A stretch of 64,000 bases of DNA from Ampullaceana balthica (GCA_944989445.1 CALYLW010000694.1:62001-126000), one strand, 5' to 3'; counted from the stretch's first letter, positions 1 to 12,029 are shown. Numbers and translations are program-made. The notes: generated from the letters alone by a model not told the origin.

Positions 1-1560
1 ACAACTAATTTTCAAGACTTAAAAACATCAAAAGAAAGAAATATGTTTCATGTTACAAAAACATGCAATGTGTATGTGGAACAGGGATTGGAGATCATTT
101 TTTATAATCAACTTGTCACAGTTTTTAAAGGGAAGAAAATGGGGGGGGGCAACGTAATTCGATTGGCGCCACAGAAGGGGGTGCTTACCGTAATACCTTC
201 GATTAATTTTAAATTGCTCAGTGGCGATAATTCCATCTTTGAAAGTTTGTTTTGATTTGCTAGCAGACGATAATTTAAATTAAACACAGGATTTTTTCAT
301 TTACACGTTCAACATTGAGATGGGCATCTAAACATGAAATGAATGTTCTCAAATTGTTGAAGGGGAGTGATTTCAAATGTGATTGAATGTAAGTGTTATT
401 ACCACTGATTTTATTATCTTTTTTTCTTTAGTGTGGAGATCGGCATTTTTTTTTGTCGATATAAAATTAAGTGATTTATTTTATGTTGCTCCGGTATTTT
501 CAACCTACTGAAGGACATTTTTGAGTTGTGCTACAGATACAATGGACTGAGACTAATGCGCATGTAATTGTTGGTTGTAAGAGATGTGAATATTTTATCA
601 ACTGTTCAACATCAGAGGTTACCTACCCATCAGCTTAACGAGGCGAACGTCATGTTTGAACAATCTGAAGCCCGTAATCTCGTTTTTACACGTGAATTTG
701 TGTGACATTTGATCTATACAGTGACAATATGGTTTATATTTATAGAATACAAGATGCACAAAGTGCGCAATAAAACTATAAATTAAAGCTTTATTAATTG
801 GCTAACACAAGCGTAGACGTTTCGGCTCAATTTTTCCTCATTAAATAAATATCAGTATCTAAACATATAATTCACCAGAACAAGCACAAGACGAGTGCAA
901 ACAAGCATGATTAATGACCCTTGCTAGGGTCGACCAATCACAGTTTATGTTTGGCAAGCTAGGATGGTGCAGGGTGGGTGCAGGTAGCTAACCGCAGTGT
1001 GCATGTCTCGAGACCAACAATGCGTCGGTGTTCCCCACCTCCCCCCCCCCGAAGTTCAATCGCGTTGTTCAGATTTCTTCGTGCTGTAATTTGTGTCCCT
1101 TCTTTCCCCCCTTTCTTTTCACTCTCTATGTGCAAGTCTGCGGGGTATGCTACGCTGCAGGTCTTATCTAGTTAAATTATATTTAAATTATATAAGACGT
1201 TCTGTAACTTGGAAAAATAATTAAGTAAAGAAAAAAAAGAAACAATAAACAAAAACAATGACAAAGGATATAAGTATAAGAAAAGGAAGGAAGTGTCAAA
1301 GGTAAGAGATGTGACCTGATCAGTCGACACAAACTTGTCACCCATGAGCCCCTCCTTGACCCCTCCATGACCCACTAAATACCAGTACTTTACAATCATT
1401 GAGTTTTAGAAGTCCAAAACTTGTGTTATGTTGCTTATCTGTGTCCGACCGTTGAGATAAAACCATACGGAACAAGTTGGTTCGTTATTATATGTATTTT
1501 GTAATAAGGAAATGAATGTTTCAAATATAAATCATTTATAAATATATGTGCTACTATTTT
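1..1560. other. unannotated AT-rich stretch
   Basis: No gene, transposon end or long repeat was recognised. The short open frames at 43-255 (+) and 978-1175 (+) have no known domain or biased repeat structure and look like chance. A homopolymer-rich patch (C runs) lies near 1040-1050. It may be intronic or intergenic. Confidence 0.4.
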
Positions 1561-1620
1561 TATGTGTAGCACTGTGAGCCCAGCTGCTGCCTGTGGTACT
1601 GCGCTGCATAAATTCTCAAA
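1555..1620 (+). mobile_element. LINE 3' tail (L2/CR1-type), 5' truncated
   Basis: The stretch has the hairpin-forming LINE 3' end seen elsewhere in the window: TAGCACTGTGAGCCCAG, a short loop, then GGTACTGCGCTGCATAAATT. No reverse transcriptase sequence precedes it, so only the tail survives. The ATT-rich tract after 2276 looks like the rest of the tail, displaced by the Helitron at 1621-2275. The clade is inferred from tail structure. Confidence 0.55.
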
Positions 1621-2275
1621 TCAACATACATAATTCCCGTAATGGATGTAATGCTTCTTGGATTTAATTCTGTTAGGTTCAATAGTGCGCACCAAAAATT
1701 ACTACACCAAATATAAGTCTTTTCGAACGTTCCGCATAAAATTGTTCAATATGATAATAAATAAATCAAATTAAAAATAAATAAAATAAATGAAAGTTCT
1801 GTATTACATTATTTTTTAATCTGATGTGTATTTATTTTGAAAACTTCCGTCATTTTTGACGGGTGATACACTATTCAATATAATAAAAGACCCAGACTCA
1901 ATTCTGTAACGCTAAAGGATTCTGTAACGCTAAGGGACATCACTCTTATTTTTTAAAAATTGAAAATATAGACTTAAAATCATAATCATTTTTGTTTCGA
2001 GATTCGTGTGGTGTTTCTCTCCGTAAAATATTATATGACGTCATTGTTTGAGCTAATATTTTAATTTTTTGAAAAGGGAACGATGTAAAAAGAGCCGTTA
2101 ATAGTTTGGATGACATTAAATTTAAAATTTAATTATTCATTCTTTTTATTGAACTCATTTCAAAACCAATTTTTTGGTTGTCGGACAAACTGATTCGAAC
2201 GCATGCAATAACATTCACGTAAGTTACTTGGGCTTTTGAAAAATGTGGGCGCCGTAGGCGCCCCAGAACAACTAG
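1621..2275 (+). mobile_element. non-autonomous Helitron, family A copy 1
   Basis: The 655-bp element begins with TC directly after an A (A1620|TC) and ends CTAG directly before a T (CTAG at 2272-2275|T2276). These are Helitron terminal rules and the usual AT target. A perfect 7-bp hairpin, GGGCGCC-GTA-GGCGCCC (2247-2263), lies 8 nt before CTAG. The first 20 nt and most of the interior match the copy at 38883-39702. It codes for nothing; Rep/helicase is absent. It carries one TGACGTCA at 2036-2043. It appears inserted in a LINE tail. Confidence 0.72.
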
Positions 2276-3230
2276 TTATTATAATTATTATTATTTTCAA
2301 ATTGAGAATTGTAAGGGTTTACTTTTCAAAGCTTCTCTTCGAGACTATACACAATTATTTGAAGTGTAGATCTATTTGTATCGTTGAAGTAATTGTTGTA
2401 GACATGTAGTGGATGTAACAAATGGTCTATATTGATGTGACCATAAAACCAATAGCTCCCAATAATCGATCAGTGTAATCGAAGTTTACCAAAGAAGTTT
2501 GAACTGTGTGCAGCTTATCGGATTTGTCTTTTAGCTCAACACGAGAACGCTGGGTGACGTCAGGGGAAAATCCCTCTTTGATTCCGTATGCAAAATAGTG
2601 TTTTTTTCTTTACTTCCCGACGACCGAGATCTCCCAGGAACTGGTCGTGAGCAGATGAAAATGATAGAGATTTGGTGGTCCTTTAGCAGGAGGAAGAACC
2701 CGGATGTTTGCGTGGTGACTGAGCGCCTCCCAGGATTACAGGCAAGAGAAAGTACAAATTGACTTAAGACGGAGGGCCCCGTATGGGGAGTTTGGACATG
2801 CGCAAAAGGGCGATGATTTAGAGTTTCTAGATTGGTGTCAGAGTTGACAAAACTAATGCTCAGCATAATGCTTGGGTTTGGCGTGTAGTTGCTCGTGTTG
2901 TGGTTATGCTTGTGGTTCTCGTTGTGGTTTTGTTTGTTGCTGGGATTGTTGTTGTGCTTGTGGTTGCGGTATCGGTTGTTTTTGTGGTTGTTTTGCTTGT
3001 TCAAAATAACAGCACATTGAGTAAGAATGGTTAAGTTGTCTGTCTGAGTGCAAAATTGCGTGATCGTCTTGGCAATGCCCATGTTATCAGCAATACTGAA
3101 AAAAATTTAGCGGCCCCGTTTACCAAGGGTCACTGACAGCCTAAGCTTAAAAATTGCAAGACTTTTAGGTCTTCGCATTCTCTGTTTCATTCATCTTGGT
3201 AATGCAAAACTATCCTCCTTTCTTTCGTCT
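2276..3230. other. no gene recognised; GTT-rich low-complexity patch
   Basis: This stretch starts with the ATT-rich remnant of the LINE tail. At about 2890-3000 it is a GTTGTGG/TTGTGGT low-complexity tract, which makes the minus-strand frame 2531-3082 Asn/His-rich. That frame shows no domain and is not supported as a gene. Confidence 0.4.
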
Positions 3231-3500
3231 TGAGACAAGATCTGATCAGAAGACAAGACCTTATCAGAAGAGAAGACCTGTCAGAAAAGAGGAACTGTCA
3301 GAAGAGAAACCCTGTCAGAAGAGAAAACATGTCAGAAGAGAGGACTTGTCAGAAGAGAAGACCTGTCAGAAGAGAAGACCTGTCAAAAGAGAAGACCTGT
3401 CAAAAGAGAAGACCTGTCAAAAGAGAAGACCTGATCAGAAGAGAAGACCTGTCAGAAGAGAAGACCTGTCAGAAGAGAAGACCTGTCAGAAGACAAGGGG
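3231..3500. repeat. 17-bp minisatellite
   Basis: About 14 copies of a 17-bp unit with core GACCTGTCAGAAGAGAA; the first copies are degenerate and some read TCAAAAGAG or GATCAGAAG. Because 17 is not a multiple of 3, each reading frame cycles through all phases. Two plus frames (3196-3663, 3230-3514) therefore stay open with a 17-residue Lys/Arg/Glu-rich period. I regard both as by-products. Confidence 0.9.
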
Positions 3501-3714
3501 GCCTTGCAGCATGAAACGAAATCCTTTTCTGCAAATCCTCTGTCCATCGGGAGTTCGCCAGTTGTATGCGCTTGACATTTGTTACAATTACTGTTGGTTT
3601 GTCACCGTGACTTCAAATGCCACACTGTGTTATGCCATATACATTGTTATAACTATGTTATAATATTGTCAAAGTTCATACTTATTTACAGTCTTCACAT
3701 CTCGGAGTTTGTCA

Positions 3715-3875
3715 ATGGAATCCATGTGATTGATTACATGTGATGAAGGGACTCAATTTGATGGATGGAATCCATGTGCTGGATGCAATCCATGTTATGG
3801 TTGAAATCCATGTGATAAATTGAATTCATGTGATGGATGGAATTCATGTGATGGATGGAATTCATGTCATGGATC
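3715..3875. repeat. 18-bp-type minisatellite, degenerate
   Basis: Imperfect repeats of GATGGATGGAATTCATGT with longer variants (GGAATCCATGTG, TTGAATTCATGTGATGG). Confidence 0.75.
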
Positions 3876-4628
3876 TTAAATTGGATTTTTAAAAAAGTAT
3901 TTTGGAATTACGGGAGAGGAATTGAATTATTTTTTCTTCCTAATAAATAACATTAGCTGGTGTCAACAAAACAGTGGACCAGATTATTTTAGTCCAATTA
4001 GCAGAGCAAATATTTTGAGCTGTTCATTAAGTTATTATGACATTGTCTTTTGACAGTGACATGTCAAAGACAGAAATAGTTATGAATCTCACAGGAATCA
4101 TACATTGATGATGATGTTACATTCTGAATCTGATTTCATGAAGTCATCATCGTGGTGTCGTTGAAATAGAGCAACTGTAACAACTTGATTTACAACACTA
4201 AGATTGGTCACCTGTTACACGATGGATTTGGTTCATTGACAGATGATATTAAATGAAACTTTCAGTATGTGTTTAAAAATACAAAAACTTTGGGGATATT
4301 TATGGAACGGTAACAGTGAGAGCGCAATGATCCCTAGAAAAGGTTCGTTTGCCCATGTGCAAAATAAAAATAAAAACCTCTTGTTCAAAGTTACGCAGCA
4401 TCCATTTTCTTGCAAATTTTTACAACCAGCAAACACAGATATTATATTAGCCTTGTTAAAATTTGCTGCGCGGTTGTTTTACACCGCTGCGCAGCTTAAA
4501 GGGAACATTGGTAGAGGGCTAAAGAATATTTAAAATAACTGACCGGGGATCAACGGTGGAGGTAAAAGTGGTGTAAGGGGGAGCTCCCATCTCTAACGGT
4601 GGCTAATGAGGGTTGAAAACAGCCTTTT

Positions 4629-4840
4629 GTGTACATATTCATCAGATGATCACACCTCTCCTACCCTCAGAGTTGGTAATAGTGTACACATTCATCAGAT
4701 GATCACACCTCTCCTACCCTCAGTGTTGGTAATAGTGTACACATTCATAAGATGATCACACCTCTCCTACCCTCAGTGTTGGTAATAGTGTACACATTCA
4801 TCAGATGATCACACCTCTCCTACCCTCAGTTTTGGTAATA
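4629..4840. repeat. 53-bp tandem repeat, 4 copies
   Basis: Copies start at 4629, 4682, 4735 and 4788, exactly 53 bp apart, each beginning GTGTACA.ATTCATCAGATG and containing CACACCTCTCCTACCCTCAG. Divergence is one to three bases per copy, so the expansion is recent. A partial fifth unit follows. Confidence 0.92.
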
Positions 4841-5530
4841 GTGTAAACCGAATATGTTGATAATGTTATAAACTGAATGTGTTGAGGCAATGTTTCATAG
4901 ACCAGTAAGACATTCGGTTATGTCCTGCAAGCTGGTTGATATAAACTGGGGTATTAGCTGTTAGCTTGATGATCACTTTACCCACCTGACCTGTTGGTGT
5001 AAATTTATTCACATCTTAAATATCCCATCGCCCTTTCCACCTCCCTCCCCCCCCCCTTATAACGGCCGCAGAATTTGCCAATAGATCAAGTTAAGCTGAC
5101 TTATCCCGAACAAGCAGATCTGCCGTCAGTCCAACACGTCTTACAGACAGAGTGTGTCATAAATCTGTACAAAACTCAAATGAACCTACTCAAGGGATTG
5201 AAGAGTGTAATAAAAAATTAAAGCATGCGATGCGGAGTTGCACAAAGCTAAAGAGGATTTTAAAATATGTCACTAGAAGTTGATTTAATGACGGTGTTAA
5301 AGATGGCGGGGTTTTTGGTTTCCTGAACCGGATGTGACTGATGATGTGACTGCTGATATGACTGATGATGTCTGCTGGTGTGCCCTAATCCTCTTAAAGG
5401 AAAATGAGTTAAACACGTGATTAATATTGATACTACTAGGTGTGACCTCCATAAAACTAGTTCAGAACTTGTTACTTCAAGGTCTGACCTTGATGCTTAA
5501 AGGCTGAACATACAATTAGGTGTGGGGCGA
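4841..5530. other. no gene recognised
   Basis: Contains short repeats of GATGTGACTGATGATG near 5330-5375 and a C-rich run at 5047-5057. No coding or transposon signal was seen. Confidence 0.4.
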
Positions 5531-5536
5531 AAAGAC

Positions 5537-5875
5537 CATTGTTGTGACTGTCCACATAAAAGCCATTGTTTTGTCTGTCCACATAAAAGCCATTGTTTTG
5601 ACTGTCCACATAAAAGCCATGTTTAGACTGTCCACATAAAAGCCATTGTTTTGACTGTCCACATAAAAGCCATTGTTTTGACTGTCCACATAAAAGCCAT
5701 TGTTTTGACTGTCCACACAAAAGCCATTGTTTTGACTGTCCACATAAAAGCCATTGTTTTGACTGTCCACATAAAAGCCATTGTTTTGACTGTCCACACA
5801 AAAGCCATTGTTTTGACTGTCCACATAAAAGCCATTGTTTTGACTGTCCACATAAAAGCCATTGTTGCCACTGTC
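5537..5875. repeat. 27-bp minisatellite
   Basis: About 12 copies of a 27-bp unit with core CCACATAAAAGCCATTGTTT. One early copy has a short deletion (about 5615-5630), and some copies read CACACAAAAG. At 27 bp the unit equals nine codons, so three minus frames and one plus frame stay open (for example 5472-6002, period QSKQWLLCG). No signal peptide or domain supports expression. Confidence 0.93.
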
Positions 5876-5879
5876 CAAG

Positions 5880-6600
5880 TAAGCAGTTATCAAATTTTTT
5901 AACATTTTCTTTAAAAATTTGTTCGATAGCTCGCGGACCGCTTATATAAAAATTAATGAAAATGGTGTGAATTAAAAAAATTAACAAACAATATGTATTC
6001 ATAAATCAAAGAAGTTGTGCACTTGTAAAATTAATTTTGTTAAAATTGTTTAATGAGATGCATGCATATGTTTGCCTGAACTAATTCTTATATGTTTGAC
6101 TCTATTTTGGCAGGAGCAACTCTCATGTAATTCGTCGCGTTTATGCTATTCCGTGATTTTTAAAGCAATTTCCCTTTAGAATTGTGTCTATACATTTGAA
6201 ATGTCTGTGCACTGTTCGAGCTTGCACATGCAACTCCTCCTGAACAATACCAGATAGAGGGTTGGGGTCTTTTGAAAATATGCTAAGGAGGTCCCAATGA
6301 TGTGCAGCGGCCAAAAAAATACCGATAAGGTTTACTGGATTTCCTGGAAATTCAACAAACAAAAAACAACAGAAAAATATCAGTATTTTGTCAATTTCTC
6401 GCCAACCATTACATCTATTGGGTTCAAACAAACGCCGAACAGGTAGCTACTAATATTAAGAACAATGTTGGAGAAGGAATTTTCGAAAAACGTCACTTCG
6501 TTTGACTCCCGTAATTTTAGAAGCAATTTTTAGATAGCAATTGTTTTATTTAGTTTCAAAATTATTGATTTGAAATGACTTTAAATGTAATCTAGAATGA
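5880..6600. other. no gene recognised
   Basis: The minus frame 6141-6431 (96 codons) has no recognised domain. No repeats were seen. Confidence 0.35.
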
Positions 6601-6619
6601 TAGTTTATGGGGTTTCCCG

Positions 6620-6910
6620 CTTTATGAATGCTTATGTTAGATTGTTGCGCGGTGCGCATTATATGGACACATTCTTGGTGTGGTGTAGCGTGAGGGGATA
6701 TCCTATATAATAAAAGACACGTATCTGTCCGTTCTGTCCGGTACTCGATAACGATTGGTCCCTCATCACTCCTACAGCCAATCATATTGAACACGTTTAC
6801 GCGGACGTTCAAAACGAGTTATTTTTGGTGCAGTATTTCTTCCAAGACTTTATTTTGAGTTATGCGCGTTGGGATTTATAGTCAAAAGCTCTGCTTTTAC
6901 GAGTTATTTA
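6620..6910. mobile_element. Helitron-related dispersed repeat fragment
   Basis: Three pieces seen elsewhere in the window lie together: GCGCATTATAT (compare 29830-29930); a candidate 5' end A6700|TCCTATATAATAAAAGACAC followed by CTGTCCG repeats; and module M on the minus strand (about 6770-6845; GAACGTCCGCG, GCACCAAAAATAACTC). GGATTTATAGTCAAAA follows at about 6869-6885. No 3' terminus was found. The class is inferred. Confidence 0.4.
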
Positions 6911-7199
6911 TTTTAACTATGATGAATAGTATTTTTGAAGTGATGCACATGTATGCCGGTCGAGACCAGTGTTGGAGGGGAGTTAAAACATGCCACCGAA
7001 CGGTGGCGGAACGTCCTTGGACGGGCTTTGTTGCTCGTGGCGTCATATTGCTTTAAGTTTCAGAATTGCTTACTTGAATCGATGTAATCTAGAATGATTT
7101 CCCTTGAATAAATAAATCGGAAATTCTTTGTTGGAAATTGCGTTTGAATACTCATTCGATTTTTATTACTTTTTTCTTGATAACAAGTTGTGTAGAAAA

Positions 7200-7770
7200 G
7201 GTCGAAGTACACTGATAAGTGGTTGCGAATGAATCATAAATCTTAGAGCCATCTTTGCAACATCAGAAATGACTGTGCCATTTCAATCCAAAAATCACTA
7301 CACCAAGTTTCACAGAAAGCATTGTTTGCACCCCCATCATTTATCCAATCAGTCAACTGTTGAAGAATTTAATTATTATTTTTCTCCGCAGGCAGAACAT
7401 TAATGGAAAGTTCAAATGGATTAGTGATAAAACGATGTTGTTTGTGCAATACTCGTAGATCATGAAAATAGTAAGACATTTCTTTGCTAAGAACTAATGC
7501 ATGATGTTTGATCACCTCAGTAATATTGCAATCAATTTTAAGCTCATTGTCATCAATATATGTCTTCAGCTGTGGAAGTGAAGCGAAATTTTTATTCTCT
7601 AGCTTTACAATCCATAGTTCCAGCTTCATTTTGAAAGAAATCAATTTTTCGTTGACAATTGAGCATTGTGGTATCTTTTCCTTGCAGCACCATATTGATA
7701 GAAATCAAAGATTCAAATAATGAGTCTACCAAAAGATGACTGGAAATTACGATAACGGACATCGGGCCAT
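7200..7770 (-). pseudogene. hAT transposase relic (ZBED5/FAM200/SCAND3-like), C-terminal part
   Basis: Minus-strand frames at 7592-7777 and 7369-7644 carry, in order, INMVLQGKDTTMLNC, FKMKLELWIVKLE, HALVLSKEMSYYF and FITNPFEL. These match the region before the C-terminal dimerisation domain of ZBED5/FAM200-type hAT transposases. A third frame, near 7210-7280, has DVAKMALRFMI, where the family continues toward the dimerisation motif. At least two frameshifts and missing N-terminal sequence make it dead. In active elements the protein binds terminal repeats and cuts DNA in the nucleus. A possible matching end lies at 8051-8082. Confidence 0.7.
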
Positions 7771-8050
7771 TGGGCATACATGAATACCAGATGAAGTATC
7801 AAGGGAGAGAGAGTGGTCGAATCTTGGTGTGGGAGAGTAAGGATCGAGTTCACTTAGTTATTTCTTTATTTGTACACAGTACAACTTTGTATTCGCTGTT
7901 TTATTTGTAAACATAAATAATCAATTATCTTATTTTATTATATGCAATTCTTTTAAAACTTTTGTAACATTTCTTCGGTAGAACCTATGGTGTAAATAAA
8001 TATGCGTTCGTTTTTCACAGTCCTATCGAAATCGCTTCGCGTTACCCTGG

Positions 8051-8082
8051 GGCACAGTGGACCCCACTTTGAGAACCACTAA
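8051..8082 (-). mobile_element. hAT-type terminus
   Basis: Read on the minus strand the sequence is AGTGGTTCTCAAAGTGGGG, the common hAT end. It lies about 300 bp upstream of the relic at 7200-7770 in the right orientation, so it may be that element's 5' end. No target duplication was found. Confidence 0.45.
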
Positions 8083-9560
8083 TCTTTATAAATGTCATTG
8101 TTGTGAATCCTGTCCGTTTGAAGAAATGCAAGTATACATCTTCAAGTGTCATGCTAACGTCTCGCTTCAGTTGACATCAAATATTTCATGTCATCAAGAC
8201 TTTACACTGAAATCCTGTTTTTCCAGAATATATTTGAATATCCTATCGTGTGTGTCAAAGAGATGAAACTTGTTCTGAAAATAACTTGCTTCCCCATGAC
8301 GTTCCTGCGTCACCCATTTCCGTTGATGTATTCTGTGAATGACGACTCTCAAGATGAGATGTGCCTGGACAGAGTTAAACGTCAGCTGGCGGAAGCTCCG
8401 ATGACGCACGTTTCGAAAGTCATGTTCTCTATTTTAGGCAAAGTGTGGGAATATTGGGACTGTCCGGCGCTACAGGGACGTGTTTGTTTGTTTATAGCGA
8501 TACCTTGGTGGTGACCTTCACTTTGTTCTGTAACTAAGATTGGTTTATAAATAGCTCTCATTGGTCGGAGATGTTTTTTTAAAATTTGTATTTTGTGTTA
8601 ATATAGTTTTGTGATTATCTAGATTGAACTATAAAAGATTTCTTTGTTTTAAAAAAACTGTTATTTAAATCTGAAACTCATTACAGCAAAATTAGATATG
8701 TTCTCTTATTTCTGTTAGGTCATCACTAAATATTTAGATCTATTCTCTACTCTTTTCCGTTAGCTGATCACCACATATTCAATTTTTTTAGTCTTTTTAT
8801 ATAACTGAATAAAATACATTGGATCAAACAACAAAATTTGTAGCCATCAATTTTGTTGATGAAATTTACTATCTCTCAACTATTATTGTTTTAGCTCTAT
8901 ATTTATAATGAGATGATGGAACTTCGTATCAAAAGACAACATGAACTATAATGCTGTAAGAGGAGTGACGTTTAATTATGCATTTAAAAAAAATTAACCA
9001 CCTCATGGCAATAAAAAATATCTTTTAATTGTTTTGTAATGGTTTCTGGTATCGATAGATGCCATCATTAAAATTTTCCAAGGGAATAAGGATTCGTGTC
9101 ATTAAAAAAAAACCCACAAATAAGTTAGTTTAATCTGGGTCAAAATAAACTTCGGGCAATTTTTATGGAATTGGACTTTTTGGAGAATGGAGAATTTTTT
9201 TCATGACTTTTTTTTAAGTGACACACTCGGCTTGTTAAGCTAACCATTTCCATATCCAAATTTTTATTGACTTCTATGGTTATACTATACAGACATATAG
9301 GATGTCTGTCAGCTTCTTTCAAATTTTTTGAAAAAGTTTTACTTTTATTTTTGTTAAATTAAATTTACACCAAAACGTCTTTGGGTTTTGAAATATACAC
9401 AAAAAATTAGTTTCATGCGCCATTATCAAAAATAAAATATTTTTAATGACTTATCAAGTTCATCTTTTTTTAGCACGGCTCGTATGTTAAAAGAGTGAAA
9501 TTCCCAAGCCCTGGAACTATATTCCAGATTTAAAATCCCCATTTACGCTGAAGATTTATG
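8083..9560. other. no gene recognised; one unassigned 108-codon frame
   Basis: The plus frame 8188-8514 has non-repetitive composition and contains DDSQDEMCLDRVKRQL, but I recognise no family. No splice or promoter context supports it. The rest (8520-9560) is AT-rich without clear repeats. Confidence 0.3.
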
Positions 9561-9567
9561 GTATCTA

Positions 9568-9895
9568 AATACCACCCACGCATCCCCACACCCCACACAC
9601 ACATCCCCGCACCCCACACACACACATCCCCACACTAGCCACACATCCCCACCCCACACACATTTAAACTCCCACACGAATACCCCCAACCCCACACACA
9701 CCACCCCCACATACCCACACCACCCACACATCCCCACACCCCACACACACACACCAGCCACACATCCCAACTACACATACACACATCTCCACACCCACAC
9801 ACACATCTCCACACCCACACACACACATCCTCACACCCATACATGGCCCACACATACACATCCTCACACCCATACATGGCCCACACACACATTTA
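9568..9895. repeat. CA-rich compound minisatellite
   Basis: Imperfect blocks of CACACCC, CACACACATCCCC and CATACATGGCCCACACA over about 330 bp. The minus frames through it are Val/Cys/Gly/Trp-rich artefacts. Confidence 0.85.
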
Positions 9896-10242
9896 TCAAT
9901 GAGTTCCCCCCACGTTGCCAGGGATTGATAAGATGAAGTCGTCTCTAATCTCCCCCACCCCCCTCCCACAACTGTATTGGCCCACTCTCATTCTCACTCT
10001 CTTGGGGATGCCAACTTGTCTCCCTTCAACTTAATTAATCGCTCCTCATCCAGCAAAGTGATGGTTCTCAAAATAGTTCCCTGTTCCCGTTACACAAATA
10101 GACGTTTTCATTTCAATGATCTCTTCTTTCTATCAGTATGTGTATGCGTATGGAGCAAAGACGTCACGTCAGTCCAGGCTCACCTGGAGCTGTTGTCCAA
10201 TGTTCTTTCTTAATCGAGATTGACCTCGTTGTTAGTATGTAC

Positions 10243-10335
10243 GATTTCCTCTGTCTGTGTCTGTCTGTGTCTGTCTGTGTCTGTCTGTGTCTGTCTGTGT
10301 CTGTCTGTGTCTGACTGTGTCTGACTGTGTCTGTC
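10243..10335. repeat. 10-bp minisatellite (CTGTCTGTGT)n
   Basis: About nine copies; the last copies read CTGACTGTGT. Confidence 0.9.
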
Positions 10336-10339
10336 AGAT

Positions 10340-10740
10340 GGTCTTTTCCAGCGTCTTGTCCTGTGATAAATCGATGTAGCAGTAGCCAAGGTAAAGCAGA
10401 AATTATTGGAGAAAAAAAAACTCCCCTTTAATGGCATTGTTTAACTTTGGGCCCTCAGCCGTTTCACGCTCGTTATGCTGTATTTATGACGGTTCTTGTA
10501 AGAAGACTTGCATTTTATTTTATAAGTTTGCTCTCAGTCCACAGAGATGAATGTTGGATCTCAACTTCTCAATGTTAGCACCTAAATCTTGAAGCTGAAC
10601 GCAAATAATGGCGAAATTATTGACGTATACAATCTTATGGTCTGTTTTTTTCCCAGAATTCTTCCAGTGGTCAGTTGCGTATCTTCGTGAAATCAATCTC
10701 ATAGACCAACCAGAATCGTATGCCTCTGGAAGCAGATATT
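10340..10740. other. no gene recognised
   Basis: Nothing beyond short chance frames. Confidence 0.35.
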
Positions 10741-10749
10741 GTAGGAAAA

Positions 10750-11000
10750 AGAATTTAACCTCGCTACATATTTCTTATTTCGTATGCAAAAAACAAACAC
10801 ATACAAATTTTCGTGCTTCCCTTCTGGAATTCGAACATTGAATAGGTTGCCTGATGAAACAACGACAACTGACACTCTTTTAACTCTTTTAAAAAATCTA
10901 CTGAAAAAATGCAAGGCTAGACATAAACCACGGATAAGCGTTGGACACAAAAATCTACTGTATATTATCTTTAACAGATATGATAAGATAATCATACATA
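10750..11000 (+). mobile_element. LINE 3' end, SINE-partner family, 5' truncated
   Basis: The plus frame from about 10784 reads FPSGIRTLNRLPDE, the typical reverse-transcriptase C-terminus of Jockey/CR1-like LINEs. Next come GCGTTGGACACAAAAATCT and GATAAGATAATC, a diverged version of the 3' tail shared with the SINE family at 38207. Only the last part of the element is present. Confidence 0.6.
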
Positions 11001-11109
11001 TATTTTTTATTTTAAAAAACCGCAACAGTGATGGCTTGTACCTACTGATCTCTACAACAAGCGTCAACAGCACATTAGCTAATGATAGTGTAAAACACCA
11101 AGTTAATGC

Positions 11110-11765
11110 CTTTCCCTAAACAACTTCTCTTTTCTTGAGCTGCGGGGAAAAGTTATGATGACTAAAACATGCGGCTAGGACACCATTTATTCCTAGGCTT
11201 TGTGACTACCACCAGTTTTCCTATTATCCAGTTGTTGTTTTTTCCTCTTAGCCATCTGGTTCTCTGGAGAAACACCTTTCAGCGTATTGTCACCGCCAGC
11301 TTTGTTAGGCCGCGCAAGGATATCAGGTGAGCACTAAGAAAGCAAATATTGACCCACATTTGTTAGGCCGCGCAAGAATTTGTGGTGAGAAGTAAGAAGG
11401 CAAATATTGACCTCCAGTATGTGCTATTGATTAGTTTGGAAACAAAAAAAGTTCATTCTCTCACATTTTGAAGATTTAGAGAGAAACTTTGAACACATAG
11501 TAGATTGACCCCGCTGAGAAGTGTCTGTTAATAAATGTGTTATTACATGTCATTCAAAAGTGCTTGTAACTACAGACTAAATTTGTATAAAGAGACTAAT
11601 ATGAAGAGACCTGCATAAAGAGATGTGTGTAATAAAACCTTATTGAATTTCTTAGAAGTGATTACCGCCCTAATTCAAACGTTAGCATTAACATCTAAAT
11701 ATGTTTAGATTCTAAACCATAAAAAAACGCCTCACTTTGTTAATGTTAAAGGGACATGTTGTAGT
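11110..11765. other. two-copy 60-bp repeat; otherwise nothing
   Basis: A unit containing TTGTTAGGCCGCGCAAG is repeated once at about 11300-11412. The rest shows no gene. Confidence 0.5.
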
Positions 11766-11769
11766 ATTG

Positions 11770-12026
11770 TCTTGTCTTATCTATACAGACGCTCCTTCTA
11801 TACAGAAGATTATTGCGTCCAACAACTTTCTGGTAAGAACAGGCGTTCACAGGAAAGGGATATGAGGGACCAAACAATTTCCCAGCTGCCTTTGTTTCCC
11901 TAACTACGTTCCGGTACCCATTCGGGGTTGCGTGGACTTCAGAAACAAATCCCTGCCTTCACGTAGATTCGAACCCATGACCCTCAGCTGAGCCCACATG
12001 CCAATCGACCACCTTGTTTGGAATGC
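11770..12026 (-). mobile_element. tRNA-derived SINE, family 1 (diverged copy)
   Basis: On the minus strand the element has a tRNA-like head with A box GGTGGTCGATTGGC and B box GGGTTCGAATC, then the body shared with the other copies. It ends with the tail GGAGCGTCTGTATAGATAAG (reverse of 11778-11797). There is no coding sequence; SINEs move using LINE enzymes. Other copies: 38207, 43070, 60609. Confidence 0.7.
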
Positions 12027-12029
12027 CAT

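Noticed and set aside
2531..3082. 183-codon minus frame with Asn/His-rich region
   Set aside because: The biased region is a GTT/GTGG low-complexity tract; the remainder has no recognised domain and no supporting context.
3196..3663. Lys/Arg/Glu-rich 155-codon plus frame
   Set aside because: It is the translation of the 17-bp array; a second overlapping frame is just as open.
8188..8514. 108-codon plus frame with non-repetitive composition
   Set aside because: No family recognised, no splice or promoter evidence; kept only as a note in the stretch entry.
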